Assembly: GCA_963573305.1 (NCBI GenBank)
Contig: OY754333.1
Coordinates: 20,085,013 to 20,149,012 of the forward strand
DNA length: 64,000 bases
DNA from: Pyrrhosoma nymphula
Taxonomy: Eukaryota; Arthropoda; Insecta; Odonata; Coenagrionidae
Direction of reading: 5' to 3'
The notes beneath the pieces were generated by a model. It was not told where the DNA came from. It was given only the letters and a program-made list of their open reading frames with translations, and searched no databases. The translations under genes were made by a program, and so were the position numbers. Positions 24,523 to 37,151 of the stretch are shown here, piece after piece (position 1 is the stretch's first letter; each line of letters opens with the position of its first letter).

Positions 24523-24948
24523 TTGGAGAGAATCTCCCGAGTCTTAAGGAAGTTTAATGTGATGACGATGTTCAAACCTGTAAAGAAGAATGCCAACTTC
24601 CTATGCAAGGCCAAAGACCGGCTCCCCGAAGACTCCAACGAGGGCATCTACTCCATTCCCTGCAGCTGTGGCTACAAGTACATTGGGCAGACATGCAGAG
24701 CACTCAAATGCCGAATGCAGGAGCATGAGAGTCACAAGACAATTGCAATTTCAGCAATTGCAGAATATGCATGGGACGGGCCACATCACAAAATCCTGTA
24801 CTCCCCACGACTCATCAGAGAAGTGATACAAATACCCAAACACTCGAAAAAATTTAATGGAGACGACAGCTACCCACTATCCGCTGCTTGGAAGACACTC
24901 TTTCAAAAAGAACCTCAGCGGACCAATGAGAGACGTGGAGCTGAATAA
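24523..24948 (+). pseudogene. Penelope-like GIY-YIG endonuclease fragment
   Basis: The frame is open from the insertion border to TAA at 24,946-24,948. It contains the linker typical of Penelope-like proteins (VLRKFNVMTMFKPVKK), then the GIY-YIG start: GIYSIPCSCGYKYIGQT, with the CxC between GIY and YIG common in these elements, then RALKCRMQEHE, SAIAEYAW, RLIREVIQIPKH and GDDSYPLSAAWK. The catalytic tyrosines, the Arg in KCRM and the Glu in IREV are present. The reverse transcriptase is absent because of truncation, and a short deletion appears between EYAW and RLIREV. Known role: target DNA cleavage for retrotransposition. Confidence 0.88.
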
Positions 24949-25005
24949 AGGTGCGAAATCCACTCCGTATAAGTCGGCGTGACCCAAAAATTCTCGTCGG
25001 TTGAC

Positions 25006-25037
25006 CTGAAGAAGCCTGCAGAATAGCAAGGCGAAAT
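25006..25037 (+). ncRNA. Hammerhead-like motif in Penelope 3' tail
   Basis: CTGAAGA, one base, stem GCCT/AGGC around an 11-base loop, then GAAAT. This matches the CUGANGA...GAAA core layout of hammerhead ribozymes, except for one extra base before the helix. Stems I and III were not demonstrated. Confidence 0.45.
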
Positions 25038-25279
25038 CATCCAGGAGAAAAGGAACGACGTGGTGGAAACCCGAAATATCCTCCCTCCAGGTAAATTTGT
25101 TTAACTGGCAACTTTTATGGACAAATAAAGCATAATTCAGTCCTTACTAGATACATAAAACAAGAATAGGAATGTTCACCTTTTTCATTATTTCCTTGTT
25201 ATCTTTTCCAAAAAAAAGTTATGTTTTCTCATTGTTCACCAATACTTGACACTGACTAGTTGGGATGGAACTTCCCATG

Positions 25280-25760
25280 TATATATCTCCGAGAGATGAC
25301 TCCTGAGACCTTTACTGCTCATACATCAGTAAACCTCTCTGAGTGGTCACTGATGCCATAAAGCAACATTCCTTTTCATTATATGCACGTGAGTTGCTAA
25401 TACTCATGATACTTTGTGATCCCACAATGATTCAGTGTTTATCTTTAGTACAAGACAGCATATTGCCGCCATGGAATGCACAAGTGGTTTTGCCATAATT
25501 GGTCCTGTCAATTTCCCTCATGTACTGTGCGTGACTATGGATAAAGATATCTCAGGGATGTAACACAGACTTTTCCAGATGTCTTTGAGATATCTCATGT
25601 GATATCTCAGAGACTATAAATGATAGGACATAGTGATGTCTCAGACACATCAGATTATCTTCAGAGAATTCCTGATACATCTCTGAAAGGCCTTCTGAGA
25701 AAGGTGAGACATCTCGGTGACATCTCTGAGATGCATATGTGATATGTGAGTTTGCAAAAC
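25280..25760. repeat. Degenerate TCTC-N-GAGA palindromic repeat array
   Basis: Irregularly spaced copies of ATCTCNGAGA-like words occur in both orientations, densest at 25,545-25,750 (for example GATATCTCAGAGAC, ACATCTCTGAGATG, TCTTCAGAGAA). There is no fixed period that I can see. Confidence 0.6.
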
Positions 25761-26514
25761 AGAGCAAATTGCAAAAAAAAATATGACGTCACTATTACCT
25801 TTGGCCTTTCCATATGTACTCTATAAACTTAGGTGGAAGGTGAGGGAAGGGCAATAAACTATCTAAGGTCCGATTGCAACTAGTAGGCATTTCGATCTTT
25901 TGAGTGTATCATGATATTTCAAGGCCCTGTGCACAAGTAAAATTGTGATTGAGACAATATTTCACCATAAAGATAGCCACAGAGAACCACACACTGAGGG
26001 TATATTATACAGTCCTGGGAACAATACTAAAACCATGAACAAGAAAATATGGCACCATTTAGTAAGCCATGAGGGGACCTCTTTCTAGAAATGGACCCAC
26101 ATTTGGCAGCTGCTCCTTCACTCATTTCAGGGACTTGGTATCTTCCTTTTAAAATGGGTCCACTGCCCTGTTGCCATAAACTTTGTTTTTCTTTGTACAG
26201 TGTACTTAAAAAGTACCTCACATTCCAAATTTCATTTTGTAAGATATCCATTTCCAATTAACTTGAGCTATAGAAGCAAAATCATTAATATATATTGAAG
26301 TCAATCACATAATCAATCAATATTAACATGATTCACAATTATTTGGAGCAGACCAAGGTTTGTGAGGCAGCTTGAGTACAGGCTTCAAATTTCAAGGGCA
26401 TGGGTTTGAATTACTTGAATTGGAACTGGGAATGGAGAGGCAGAGATTTTTCATCGGAATTTCAACCCTCACTTGAGTTTATTGTGGAAAGCACTAAGTG
26501 TAGTGGTGCTTTAT

Positions 26515-26663
26515 CCCTTTTACTGCCAGCGGACCAATATATTGGCCCACGTTGGACGTATGAAAACTGCCACAGGCCGATTTATCAGCCCACCTTTAAA
26601 AACCTGAAAATAGCCTCAGCAGTCTTCGCACATCCCACCCGAAACAGGCTGGCAGTAAAAGTG
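26515..26663. mobile_element. Short piggyBac-like MITE
   Basis: The ends are CCCTTTTACTGCCAGC and the complement of CACTTTTACTGCCAGC, with TTAT directly repeated outside (26,511-26,514 and 26,664-26,667). CCCTTT..ACTGCC termini beside a TTAA-like target are typical of piggyBac relatives; here the target reads TTAT. Confidence 0.7.
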
Positions 26664-26667
26664 TTAT

Positions 26668-29470
26668 ATGTTGATGAGATTTTTAAGTGTGGACCCCTTT
26701 GATCCTCATGTAATAAGAGTAAGCTGATTACAACACCAGGTTTCTTTCCACCCTACCGCAGGTATTCCTTCCCTTCCTAACCAACCATTAATTACACAGA
26801 TGACCTCAGCATTCATAGTTTTGAGCTAAAAGGAAAGATGACCTCAGATGTTGTGCTAGCCCCCCAAATGACCAACTGAGAAGGTCCAACTTCCAAAAGT
26901 CAGCTTGCCACGTTGGGTGAATGAATTTGATCGCCTGAATTGGAGTTATGCTACTTTATTGCAAAACATGATGACCAAGGAAAGGTATGATTCAAATTGG
27001 TGAGAGGAAAAATTCAGCCACACAGACTTAAACCAGAGGACTGTTATGTATAAAATACCTCTGATAGGGCAACTCCCCTCTTCACTCTGAAATTCTTATT
27101 TTGTCCTACACCAATTTGCGAACACACTTTATGCTCAAAATTGCTACGGAAATTTATCCGTCACTGATATTATTCAATGTTACAAATGCTAATTACATGT
27201 TATTAGCTTTGATTGAGGCCGTTTGCTTCCAACAGGGTGACAATTATACTCTCGCAGTCATGGTCAATCTCATCAAAAATGGTTCATTGTACAAGTCTTA
27301 AGGACAATTAGTCAAATATAATCAAAGAAAAATGTAAATAACTGAGGAAGTAGATGAATGAAAAAAATAAAGCTGTGTATTCCACATTGTGTTTTATTTT
27401 GGGTGTTGTACGATTTATTCTTTTTTATTCCTTTACAAAAAATAGACACAAATAATAAACAAAAGACTACATAAAACTAGATAGGCAATAATTTTATATT
27501 GCATGTGAAAGTTGAACACATCGCACTCTTTGCCAAAAGTATTATCAACAGGAGCAGTTTCTAACTACACTTAAAGAGAATATGTAGGTACGGGCACTTC
27601 ACTTGTAATTTACTAAGAAAACATGCTATCAACACTAAAACAGCCTAGAACATAAACACTGCAAGCAAGAGGTAAAATTTTCAAGAAATCCGACCGATCA
27701 CACGTCATGAATAACGAAGCAAATAGGTAGTCATTTTCTTCATTACGATACATTAACCATTATTTCGCTGCATTGTTATTATATTATGCGGTGAAAACAT
27801 TGGCTGGCTAAAAATGGTTGCGTTAATAAATAATCACCACTTGGTGCGGCGTCAAGGAAATGAGGAAATAATTGTAAGAATTCAGATGACATCGAGGAAG
27901 ATGACGAAAAAACATTAATGCCGAAATCTGATTAGGTTTATCGGGTACTTTCTCTCTTCCTACGGGCACCTGTCTCTAAAGAAACTGGAAAACCGGTGAC
28001 TGTGTTTCAGCGTTGCCTGCGTATGACAACGGTTAGGTACGATTTGAGTGCCGGGTGCGCTAAGTTAGGGTACATGCAGTTTAATTAACAGCCAAGTTAA
28101 ATGCATTTCACAAGTGAACGGGACGACTTATCATGACTTAGAAGTTTTCATTTCTCTTTGTAATGACGAGTAAATATCCCATCTCGGGCCAATATCATAA
28201 ATCTAGATCCGATAACCAGTAGCTATTTACCAATAATTTTAATCCAGCGCCAAAATTGAAATAAAAAAGCACAATCGAAAAGCCATCGCATACTTTCCTG
28301 AATGGTGGGCAAGACATATGCCATTAATCCAACATCTATCAATCAACTCTATTGATCTAAGTGAACCAATCGATTGACAACCGCGATTCCTAAATGGAGA
28401 TTAGTATGAACACTGACAATAAAGGAGTAAGTAATTAAAATATATGGACGTGATGAGCTACATTCACAATTTCAACACCTTTCGATCGATGGAGTGAACT
28501 ACGGAGATAAAAATTTTCATGCAGTCTCGCTCAAAACAAAAATGCAGTGGGCGTGTAACAACTTGCCGGCAACTCATCAAAGGAGAAGGCGGCAATGTTT
28601 CTATTCCTTACTTCGTAAAGTAAAGGACAATCAATGTTCACAAATAAGTGCAATAATAATGGCCATTAATACTTACTTTTTCACTGATTCACACTGACCG
28701 AATAGTCAATACGAATTATTTTTTTTACATTAACGCAAGTATTGCCACCTATACTTAACAGTGTGAGGTAAATGCGTCGGTCAATACACGAAGTGAATAC
28801 ATCAATACATGTAAGCGTCCAATTAGGGGGAAAAGTACTCATTTACTTTTTTAAACTCTGGCGATCAATATCAGCAATTTTTAATCAAATTCAACTGCCA
28901 TGCGGTACAGCAATTCGTAAATGCAAGTTAGTTGTCAATACCAGCGGAAATAGTTACATCATTGTCCGTATAGTGTCGCTACATGCGCTCGAATCCCAGC
29001 GGCACAATTTTTAAATTCGGAAAACAAGCTTCACGCTCAAATTCGATTTATCAAAAGGATATCATAAGTCTTATTTGCCATTTATGCGCATCTATCTCCC
29101 TGAAAAGGTGTAGAATTCTACTTAAATTCATAAAAAATATCATTTTATACACATAACTGATATTTTCTCTGGTTTTTTTAAATATTCATAAAACTGACAA
29201 TTGTATCGAATGTAGCGACACTTAACCTTCTCTAGTTTAGTGATTATAGTAAACTGGGTCTAACAGAATGAAGGACACTGATCTTAATCGAGTATTCAAC
29301 TACTTCAAGCGTATGAAACCCCATAGCTATGGTACACTGGATTGGCAATGTCTTTCGCGAAATCGACTAAAAATTATTCTTTATAGTTGCTTATAAAAAA
29401 AGTTTTCTCCAAGTGGTCCCTTAATTCCTAACAGGTTGTTGACTATAATTTCTGATGAAAAAAATCATTT
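26668..29470. other. AT-rich sequence, nothing recognised
   Basis: Only short open frames occur, without domains or splice support. It could hold the upstream non-coding exon(s) or promoter of the BEN gene, but I see no signal that would place them. Confidence 0.3.
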
Positions 29471-29485
29471 CATGACACATTTTTA

Positions 29486-29580
29486 GGATCCCAGGAATAG
29501 CCATGGTACCACCGTTACGGAGTCACCCAGTGCATATAAGTGCAAAACTCCACCGAGAAAAAATTATTGTACTATTGGAA
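29486..29580 (-). repeat. SINE tail fragment (same family as 45,880-45,990)
   Basis: It shares the blocks ACGGAGTCACCC, AGTGC and CACCGAGAAAAAAT with the SINE bodies at 45,893-45,940 and 54,895-54,965. The tRNA-like head is missing. Confidence 0.6.
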
Positions 29581-29599
29581 AAATTTAAGGCAGAACAGT

Positions 29600-32500
29600 A
29601 TATTTACTTTGCAGAAAATAAATAGAATAGGTACCTACTTCTTGTGAGTGAGTGTAATTTTAATTGTGAGTTTTGGTGTAATTCCTTTCACAGTTCCTTT
29701 CAATGGCTTGGCGGAAATAATACTAATGAAGGTGATTGTTAGTCCGTGTAAGTTTCATTTTGCTCTTAAGGTGGTTTGAGCGAGATAGATCCCTAATCAT
29801 AGTGGAGACCATACTCAAATTTTATTCTGTGATTTCAGTGTCTGGAAGAAGTATGAAATAATTATAGTGATATTAATGGCGCAAAGATATAGCTATATAT
29901 ACCCAAAAATCTCAGTAATCAAATAAATAAAGTTACATAAGTCTCTAACTTGACTCATTTTTTCCCGCCTAACGGCTGAAAACCCTTCAAAATAGCAGGT
30001 TTTTTTGCGATTCTGTAAAATTTAACGTGGCGAGTAATAGATTATTTTTTATAAATAGTTGAGAAAATATGCAATCTATACACCGTTAGTTTTTTGACGA
30101 AATCTAGGTGTTATGAATTCTTATTTCCTTCAATATTCTCCCTCTGGGGCGCTCAGCCATTCTCTATCCCATGTAAAACAGCTTATATTTACAGGAAAAT
30201 CGCTCGAAAAGTAGCTCGGTAAGGGGTTGATATTTTTATATAATTGGAAAGATGAGAGTTATTTCTTTAAAATGAGGCCAAATTCATCAAATTCTAGGTG
30301 AAGTGATTTTTCGCTCAAACTACCTTAATTGAATTATATAGTTTTCAGTTAATTTTACGAAGTACTAAGGAAGGTCGTTTTGTATATAAATACATATGTA
30401 CTATCACTTTCAAAAGTCGGTCCACGCGGTGAGCGCGGCCAACTTCGCATTTCGCTGAATTCGAACTTCGGGTATTGCCTATGCATTCAGCGACTACTAA
30501 GGGCCAACTTGACTCCTTTCCACTCAACTATGGAGACCCTCGTATGACCTTCTCCCGCTATCGCTGACCAGCCAACTCCCCTGACTCCAAGTGGTAGGCA
30601 ACGGTAGGCGGAGAATGCAAAAGGGAAAGGCGTTAGGTGTTTTTTCACTCTTATGAGTAGCGGGCTTAATTGTATTCTTCAAAAATCGAGGGAATAGATC
30701 GACGAACCGACCACCACAAAGCAATTTATTGAGGATAATTCTCGACTTTGCGTTTTACCCTGGACAGCTAACTCCACGACCTTTCTCCTATTGAGAATGC
30801 GTAGGGTAACATTGTGAATGAGTGGCATTACGACGGAGAAAGAACTGAGTAAAACTTTATAAGTATATATACGGGATGTTTTGAATTCTTTAAGTCAACG
30901 TCCCAGTGTAATAGAACATTTGGTTTGGTCTATGCAGTCACGATTACGATCTGCAACTGAAAATAATGGCGATGTTACAAAATATTAAAGTTATTCTCTG
31001 ATGAATGAACATTTTGTTTTAGATTTCTGTTACCATAGGTAATATACTAAAAATGACTATCCCAAATTATCTAGTACACTTTTCTTCCTAACCTTATCAA
31101 ATATTGACTCATTCCCATTAATTTCGCTGCAAAATGAACGCCAACTTTAAATTTAAACCACAACTTATATTTCGTTCGAATCTATTATAAATAACGAGAA
31201 AATTTTTCATGTTGCTTATTTGAAAATGTTTTTTTTTATATATGAGCAGTTTTTCATCGTAGTCATTTTTAAATTGAGTGCATGTCTTCTCTGAGAGCGA
31301 GAAATCAATTAAGTTACATCTCCACTGAAGGAAAACTCATTCAAAAATGACCGCATTCATTTCTGATAAATTACAATCCACTTTTTGTAGCTTCATTCAC
31401 CATAGTTTTGCATTTATTTTATCCTAATTAGGGTTTTATCCTTTTTTAGGTAATATCGTAAAGTATAATTTTCTGTAAATATATGTGTTGGATGAAATAG
31501 GTATGACTTCGCTTTGCGTATTTAGAAATCAGCTTCGAGCGGCGTTACACCAAAGGCATATTTCAATGTAAATTTTGCTCTATTAGTTTGTAATTCGTCT
31601 TAAATTGTTTTTATTGGTCTGTTAAATGGACTGCGACTGTGTTTAGGAAAATAATACAAAACAAAAAGATTCATTCACTGCAAGTATATCCATCATTCAG
31701 CTCTCCGTTCCTGAACGAACCTCTAATTTCTAGAAGCTATGTTCACTATTGTGGCAACATATTCTGGAGATGTCGTAAAACTCCACTGACCTATCTGACT
31801 ATGGAATCTATTAGTCACGCAATGGGGGATGCTAGCTAAAGAAATTTGTGTGAAATCCAAGGTATCAAGCGCACGACGTAATTTTAATCAGGTAGCTATT
31901 TTTATGCTCCTTTAGACGAGATTGTTTCACTGCACAGCGCACAACCTACACTTTCACGCGCACTGACTAAAAATGAACTTCTGAGGAGATATCAGGGACT
32001 CTAAACTCTTTAAATCTGTCAATACTTTAGCATAAATAGATTGGGTTGATAAATCAATACATCCAATCGCAAGGCAATCAATTAGCCAATAAATTCAGTT
32101 TGAATTCATTCTCGTAGAAGCAATGCCGTACTGTGAACAACATTGTGTGCCTCATTGTGAGAGTACTTAAAAGCTCTATGCCAAATTCAGTGCACTTGAC
32201 TTCGGTCACAAAAAAGTTGTGATATTTTCGTGGCACAAATAATAGGCTTAGAGTTAACGTTTCCAGGCTTGGATTGTTACCTTTCACTATGCCCAGATTA
32301 TTTTCAAAAATTAATTAAGTAGTGAATGATCACTAGTCATTACCTTGAGGGAAATTCGGAGTGAATATTGAATAAATCTCAACTCCCGATTGCAAGAGAA
32401 TGGTCGGGCTCCCATCAGTTACTCATCCCAGGTGAATACTCGGCGTTAATTTTTCCCTTATTGGTGTTTATGAACTTCTCAACGGTCTGTGTATCCAAGC

Positions 32501-33140
32501 AATATATTTTGCTACAGTTCAAAAATAGAAAATCGTTGCATCAGTAATTAATGTGTGTGCTGGAGGCTTTCCAAAACCTCCAAATTTTCTTTCCGATACA
32601 CTAATTACTGATATAAGTTTTAAGGCTATATCAGTTGTTTTGTTCTTAAACTTTACTCAAAGGTGTCGTTTTAATTTACTGTGCAATATCGTTTTAATAT
32701 TACTTTGGAATCATGGAGATAGAGTTGCACATTTATCATCATCACGGGTGTTTCACGGATCTTTGCCGTAATATCCCTTTTCCCGTCGTTGAGTCATATC
32801 CCATCTATAGCACCTTAGGCAACACCACGTTTTATTCGTGCTGTCTCTCGTATATCTCCTATCGACTTTTCGTTTATTTTTCTCTCCATCCTATTTGAAA
32901 ACAGCGACATTCCTATACAAACACAATTCTTTAAATCCTCTGTAACACCAATCTCCATACATTAATTTATCCTTTACTGAATGACGTAGTTATACTTCCC
33001 GGAAAGGTAACCCGTTTCCCTAGCTCAGAATTTTCCTCATTTTCCTTCATTTTGAACTATTACTACTTTATAAACTTCATTACCTGCGCTTTATATGATT
33101 AATTCACATTCCACATATCACGCACCTTTTCACCTGCGAA
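29600..33140. other. AT-rich, no genes recognised
   Basis: No supported coding, RNA or transposon feature apart from the conserved 46-bp block at 30,396-30,441. Confidence 0.3.
30396..30441 (-). repeat. 46-bp block, inverted copy of 34,159-34,204
   Basis: The two copies match at 43 of 46 positions (core GTGGACCGACTTTTGAAAGT) but their flanks do not align. Nature unknown. Confidence 0.7.
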
Positions 33141-33149
33141 ATATACATT

Positions 33150-33520
33150 GAGTCCCGTGGCTGACTGGCTAACTAAATCTTGGCCATCTGCAAATCTACC
33201 AAAATTAACAGTTTCTTGCTACTTTCCTCCGCAATTTTATCCTTTTCCATACATTTATTACCAAATTGTCAGCGAACAATCGAAAATCAGTGGTAATATG
33301 AAATGGCCCGGCCTGAATCCTCTTCCAACATATACCCATTCTGATTCGTCATTCATTACCCGTATACCGCTTCATCCCCGTGCGGTTTTATAATTATGCG
33401 CCTAAACTTCCAGTGTACTCCCTATTTCTGCAGTAATATTTATTATTCTCGTCCAATGTACTCTGTCAAAAGTCTTCCAGCAGTCTAAGAAGCAAATAGA
33501 GACATAGTGGCTATTATCTA
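33150..33520 (-). mobile_element. LINE reverse-transcriptase fragment, heavily decayed
   Basis: On the minus strand near 33,480-33,440 it reads FLDCWKTFDRVHWTRI, the RT region with the F-D-R-V-x-W string that follows the first catalytic Asp in non-LTR elements. Farther on come pieces like MLEEDSGRA. Multiple stops. Confidence 0.65.
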
Positions 33521-34158
33521 TAAATAAATGTTAGAATACTCATCACCAGAAATGCGTTTCGCGTCCCGCTCTCTTTCCTTAACCCATACTGGTCATCACC
33601 GAGGAAGTCTTCCGCCCTTTCCCATATTTCATTTTAACACCTATCTTAGCTATTTTTATAACGTGCAAAATAAAAATTCTGATCTCTTAACATTATCTTT
33701 ATATTTTCATTGCCGGGAAAGGTTTCCGAGCTTATTTTGCAACAGTGGATTTTGGCAACGTATTTACTAAAATTTTATATATTACTAGTTTTCCTGCATG
33801 CAAACGAGGCTACTATCCTTTGCGCAGGACTAATGATTCTTGCCATAACGACCCATGTCATAAGGAGAGTACGGGAAATTATCGCCTTCTTTCTCCCAGA
33901 AAAAATACCGGCCTAAGTCATCCCACAAGAAAGTCCCAGCCGAAAACACTTCACGGGTTCTTCGGCTGGCGAATTCTTATGGGAGAGGGGGTTGGGATTG
34001 TTTAGGATATTCGTTGTCGGAGGGAGAAGGGCACGCGAGGTCTCTTAGAGAGTAAAAAACAAACTCAAGTTGTGCCTGTCGTAGCAGTAAAATTGGCCCC
34101 CAGAAGTCATGGAACGCGAATGCAATACGTGAAGCTCGATTTCAACAGAACACGGAGA

Positions 34159-34204
34159 TGGTCGCGCTCGCCGTGTGGACCGACTTTTGAAAGTGATAGT
34201 ACAT
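34159..34204 (+). repeat. 46-bp block, partner of 30,396-30,441
   Basis: See the partner entry. It lies 3.7 kb away in opposite orientation, within a locally GC-richer stretch. Confidence 0.7.
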
Positions 34205-35665
34205 GCAAGACATTTCTCTCCGCTCCACCTCTTTTCATATTCATTAATAAGTCGCACACTTATCGCTCCTACGACCGGCCACTTGTGACATTTGTCCATG
34301 TTACCCAAGACTATGTGATTGGTTCCCATAATGTCCCAACTTAACGGAAACCCATAATACACAAGACAGCTTCCGAGGAAGGATATTTTAAAATTAAAAA
34401 TACTTAACTTACCAATAAATCAATCCCTGCCTCACCAAAGAAAATTAATGTACCAAAAAAAACGCGTTTCATTCTCCTATACCAAACAGCAACTCTCCAC
34501 CATATCCCAACACTTATACTTTCTTGCTATAATTAAAGATAAAACTTTTTAGAATTTTTACATGGAAAAATAAATGATGCACAAATATTCATAAAGTGTA
34601 TTGTTTAGCATTCATAAGAAGAAGTAAACTCCTTCTCTGCTTCCATTCCAAAGTATAAGCTGAAAAAAAAACGCTTAATTATAGCTGTTATATCCCCGAT
34701 CTAGCGTAGCTCAATGTTTTAGGGCGCATAGGGAGCATGATGGAACTCTTACCTGCCCTACGCCCTTGCGCTCTTCTTACATTCGCCCTAAGGAATGGAA
34801 CCGCACTACGTGACGTCACGACAGAAAAGTGACGTTCGTAAAGAGCGGATAAGGGTGCGAAGTGTGCATAATAGTGAAATGGAACACGGCCTTGGGACAA
34901 CACTGGACACTGAAAAAGTCCCCGTCCCAAAATCCTTTTCATTTAGGTTCACATGCCTGGTTTGCGTATCACTGTATTCTATACGCTCGCACGACACACC
35001 CATCCGCCTGTTAAGCACCAAAAAATTAACTTTCAGATTTCCCCCCAGCTCATCTGCAGCATAGAAAGCTGCAGATATGTCCACATTCCGCGGGGACTCT
35101 CGCCATAAATTGAGATAGAACTGCGGTTCATTAGTCGCCGTTTACGGGAGGGTGCATTCGTTCCGAGATGCTCCCGAGAGAAAGTTACTCCGTCGAAAAT
35201 AAAAAGCTCTCCACCTTGTTCAAGATGCCCGATATTGAGAGCGATATGAAGCAGAGCGGCATGTGGGGAGAACATCTGTCTTGGAGGTCGCAGTGATTTG
35301 GTGATGGGGATACTGAAAGAATCTGGGGCATCGGAACCACAGCACTGCAACTAAAACGACCGCGGCAGGGTAAAGAACCATGGGCGCCCATACACAGGGG
35401 AAAGGCCCTGGCCGCCCGGGAAAAATAAAAAAGGGAAGGGAAAATTTTATTTATTTATTGTTCTTGCAGGATAAAATTAATATTTAAGTAACAAATTTAG
35501 AAAATTGTCATTCACCTAATATGTTCAAACAATGCACTTCTGAGACCTCAAATTTACTAAACTTTCCGGGAGAGGGCTCCTCGGACCCTCCTCCTCCTTC
35601 TTAAACCTATATATTGCCCCCCCCCCTGGAAAAAATTGTATGTCCGCCCATGTAACGAACAAACG
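34205..35665. other. No gene recognised; locally CpG-richer
   Basis: Several overlapping open frames on both strands reflect base composition rather than genes. A perfect 9-bp hairpin, ATCTGCAGC/GCTGCAGAT with a 7-base loop, is at 35,052-35,076. A run of C is near 35,620. Confidence 0.35.
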
Positions 35666-35765
35666 TCAACGGATATGGCAAGGGGTTCTAACAACCCTAA
35701 TAAATTGTTGTAACCCCTTGTCACTATTTATATTGTCCTTCTGGCGTAGGCTTCCGCGGGGTTTC

Positions 35766-36055
35766 ATGATGAAATGCTGAAAGGCTTTCGGTGTTCCTCC
35801 TCGTCTAGTGTCTTGGGTCGACAACAGTTTCGTCCTCGTTCCGGAGAACATTTGCAGGTCGAAGAGATTTCGTTTAGATTTGGCCGTTTAGATTTGCTGA
35901 TTTTGCACGTAATTCCCATCTGGTAATCCCAGAGTAGCTATCTGGTTTTGGAGTCACTTCGACCTAAAGATGTTCTCTGGAACGAGGTCTAAACTGTTGT
36001 CAACCAAAGACACTGGACGCGGAAGAACACAGAAAGCCTGTCAGCATTTCATCAT
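35766..36055. repeat. Inverted repeat with 99-bp arms, Penelope-type terminal sequence
   Basis: Arm 1 is 35,766-35,864 and arm 2 is 35,957-36,055, about 80% identical after inversion. The arms contain GACCTGAAGA-like and GAAACTGTTG-like words (decayed here) that match the hammerhead-like motif at 39,413-39,443. A smaller hairpin, AAGGGGTT..AACAAC/GTTGT.AACCCCTT, lies just upstream at 35,680-35,722. Confidence 0.8.
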
Positions 36056-36688
36056 ATTGTCCTTATTCATTCATTCATTGACAGTTCGAATCTTCTTGCA
36101 TAAATAATTTTCACATTCCTCCAAAAGGTACTAGGCAGCAATTAATATTTGCAACTAACTGGAATCGCACTAGTTATTCCTTTTTTTCTGCCATAGATAG
36201 AATGATGCCATTAACTAACAAAATAGATTTAGACTTTATTAATTCCTCCCTCTATAAATCAATTAAATATTTAGAAATTATCATAATAAAAATCTTTTGT
36301 ATTGACATAGATCATTCAATCTTGTCAAGTGATTTGCCTAATTAAATTAATCTTTATGTAATCTAAATACGCTTACCTATATGTATAGTGTTGGGGCGTT
36401 GTTAATGGATTTAGCATGTCACTGGTGTGGAAATGAGAGTATTTTTACTGTATTATTGGGTAATTGGATCATAGCTTTGTCATAATTATGTGTTTATTGT
36501 GACCTTTTTGTGATATACTTACTTTTTGTAATGTTTATATAATGGTGTTTACCGTGAAATAAATTTATTGATTCTTGATTCATGTCCTTATTCGTTTCTT
36601 TACTATTATTCATTAAAGTTGACGGCATTAGCCCATTGAGTGTAGCATAAAATTTGGAGTTTGTCTATAGTGTTATATTTCATCCAAC

Positions 36689-37151
36689 CATAGTTAAGAA
36701 AGTTACCAAAACAAAATTAACTGATTAAAGTTAACATCTGTAAAAAGTAACAAGTTAAAGTTAAAAGTCACTTTTCTGAAAAAGAAACTGATTAAAAAAA
36801 AAGTTACTTTTAAAAGCTTTTTTCGCATTTGGGATAAAATAAATACAAACTTCAAATACAAGAAAAATTATTTTAACTTTTACTTAAAAAGTCATTAAGC
36901 TTAACTATGTTCTCATTTCATAATTTGTATCGGATATCCGCCCTCTCCTGTCTGAAAAAAGAAGAAAAGAAAATTCAAACAGGTCGTCATTCCCCTAAAA
37001 TTAACGAAAAAATTAAGAATTTAGTTTTGTATCAGTTAATGTACAATTTTAACGGTTAAAAGTTAAAAATTAACGGTTAAGTTAAATAGGTAACTTCATT
37101 TTAACGATTAATTATAATCGGTAATTTTTAAAATCGTTAATCCCAACTATG
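36689..37151. mobile_element. Possible hAT-like MITE with GTTAA-rich termini
   Basis: It is bounded by CATAGTT and AACTATG. Inside are many AAGTTAAAAGTTAA and TTAACGGTTAA words, the kind of subterminal repeats seen in hAT elements. No clear 8-bp duplication was found, so this is tentative. Confidence 0.45.

Larger units (their letters stand above)
24497..25084 (+). mobile_element. 5'-truncated Penelope-like element
   Basis: A perfect 13-bp direct repeat, CTCCAGGTAAATT, lies at 24,484-24,496 and 25,085-25,097 and marks the borders, as expected of a target-primed insertion. Only the 3' end of the element is present: the GIY-YIG region, a ~130-bp 3' tail, and a hammerhead-like motif at 25,006-25,037. 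Confidence 0.85.
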
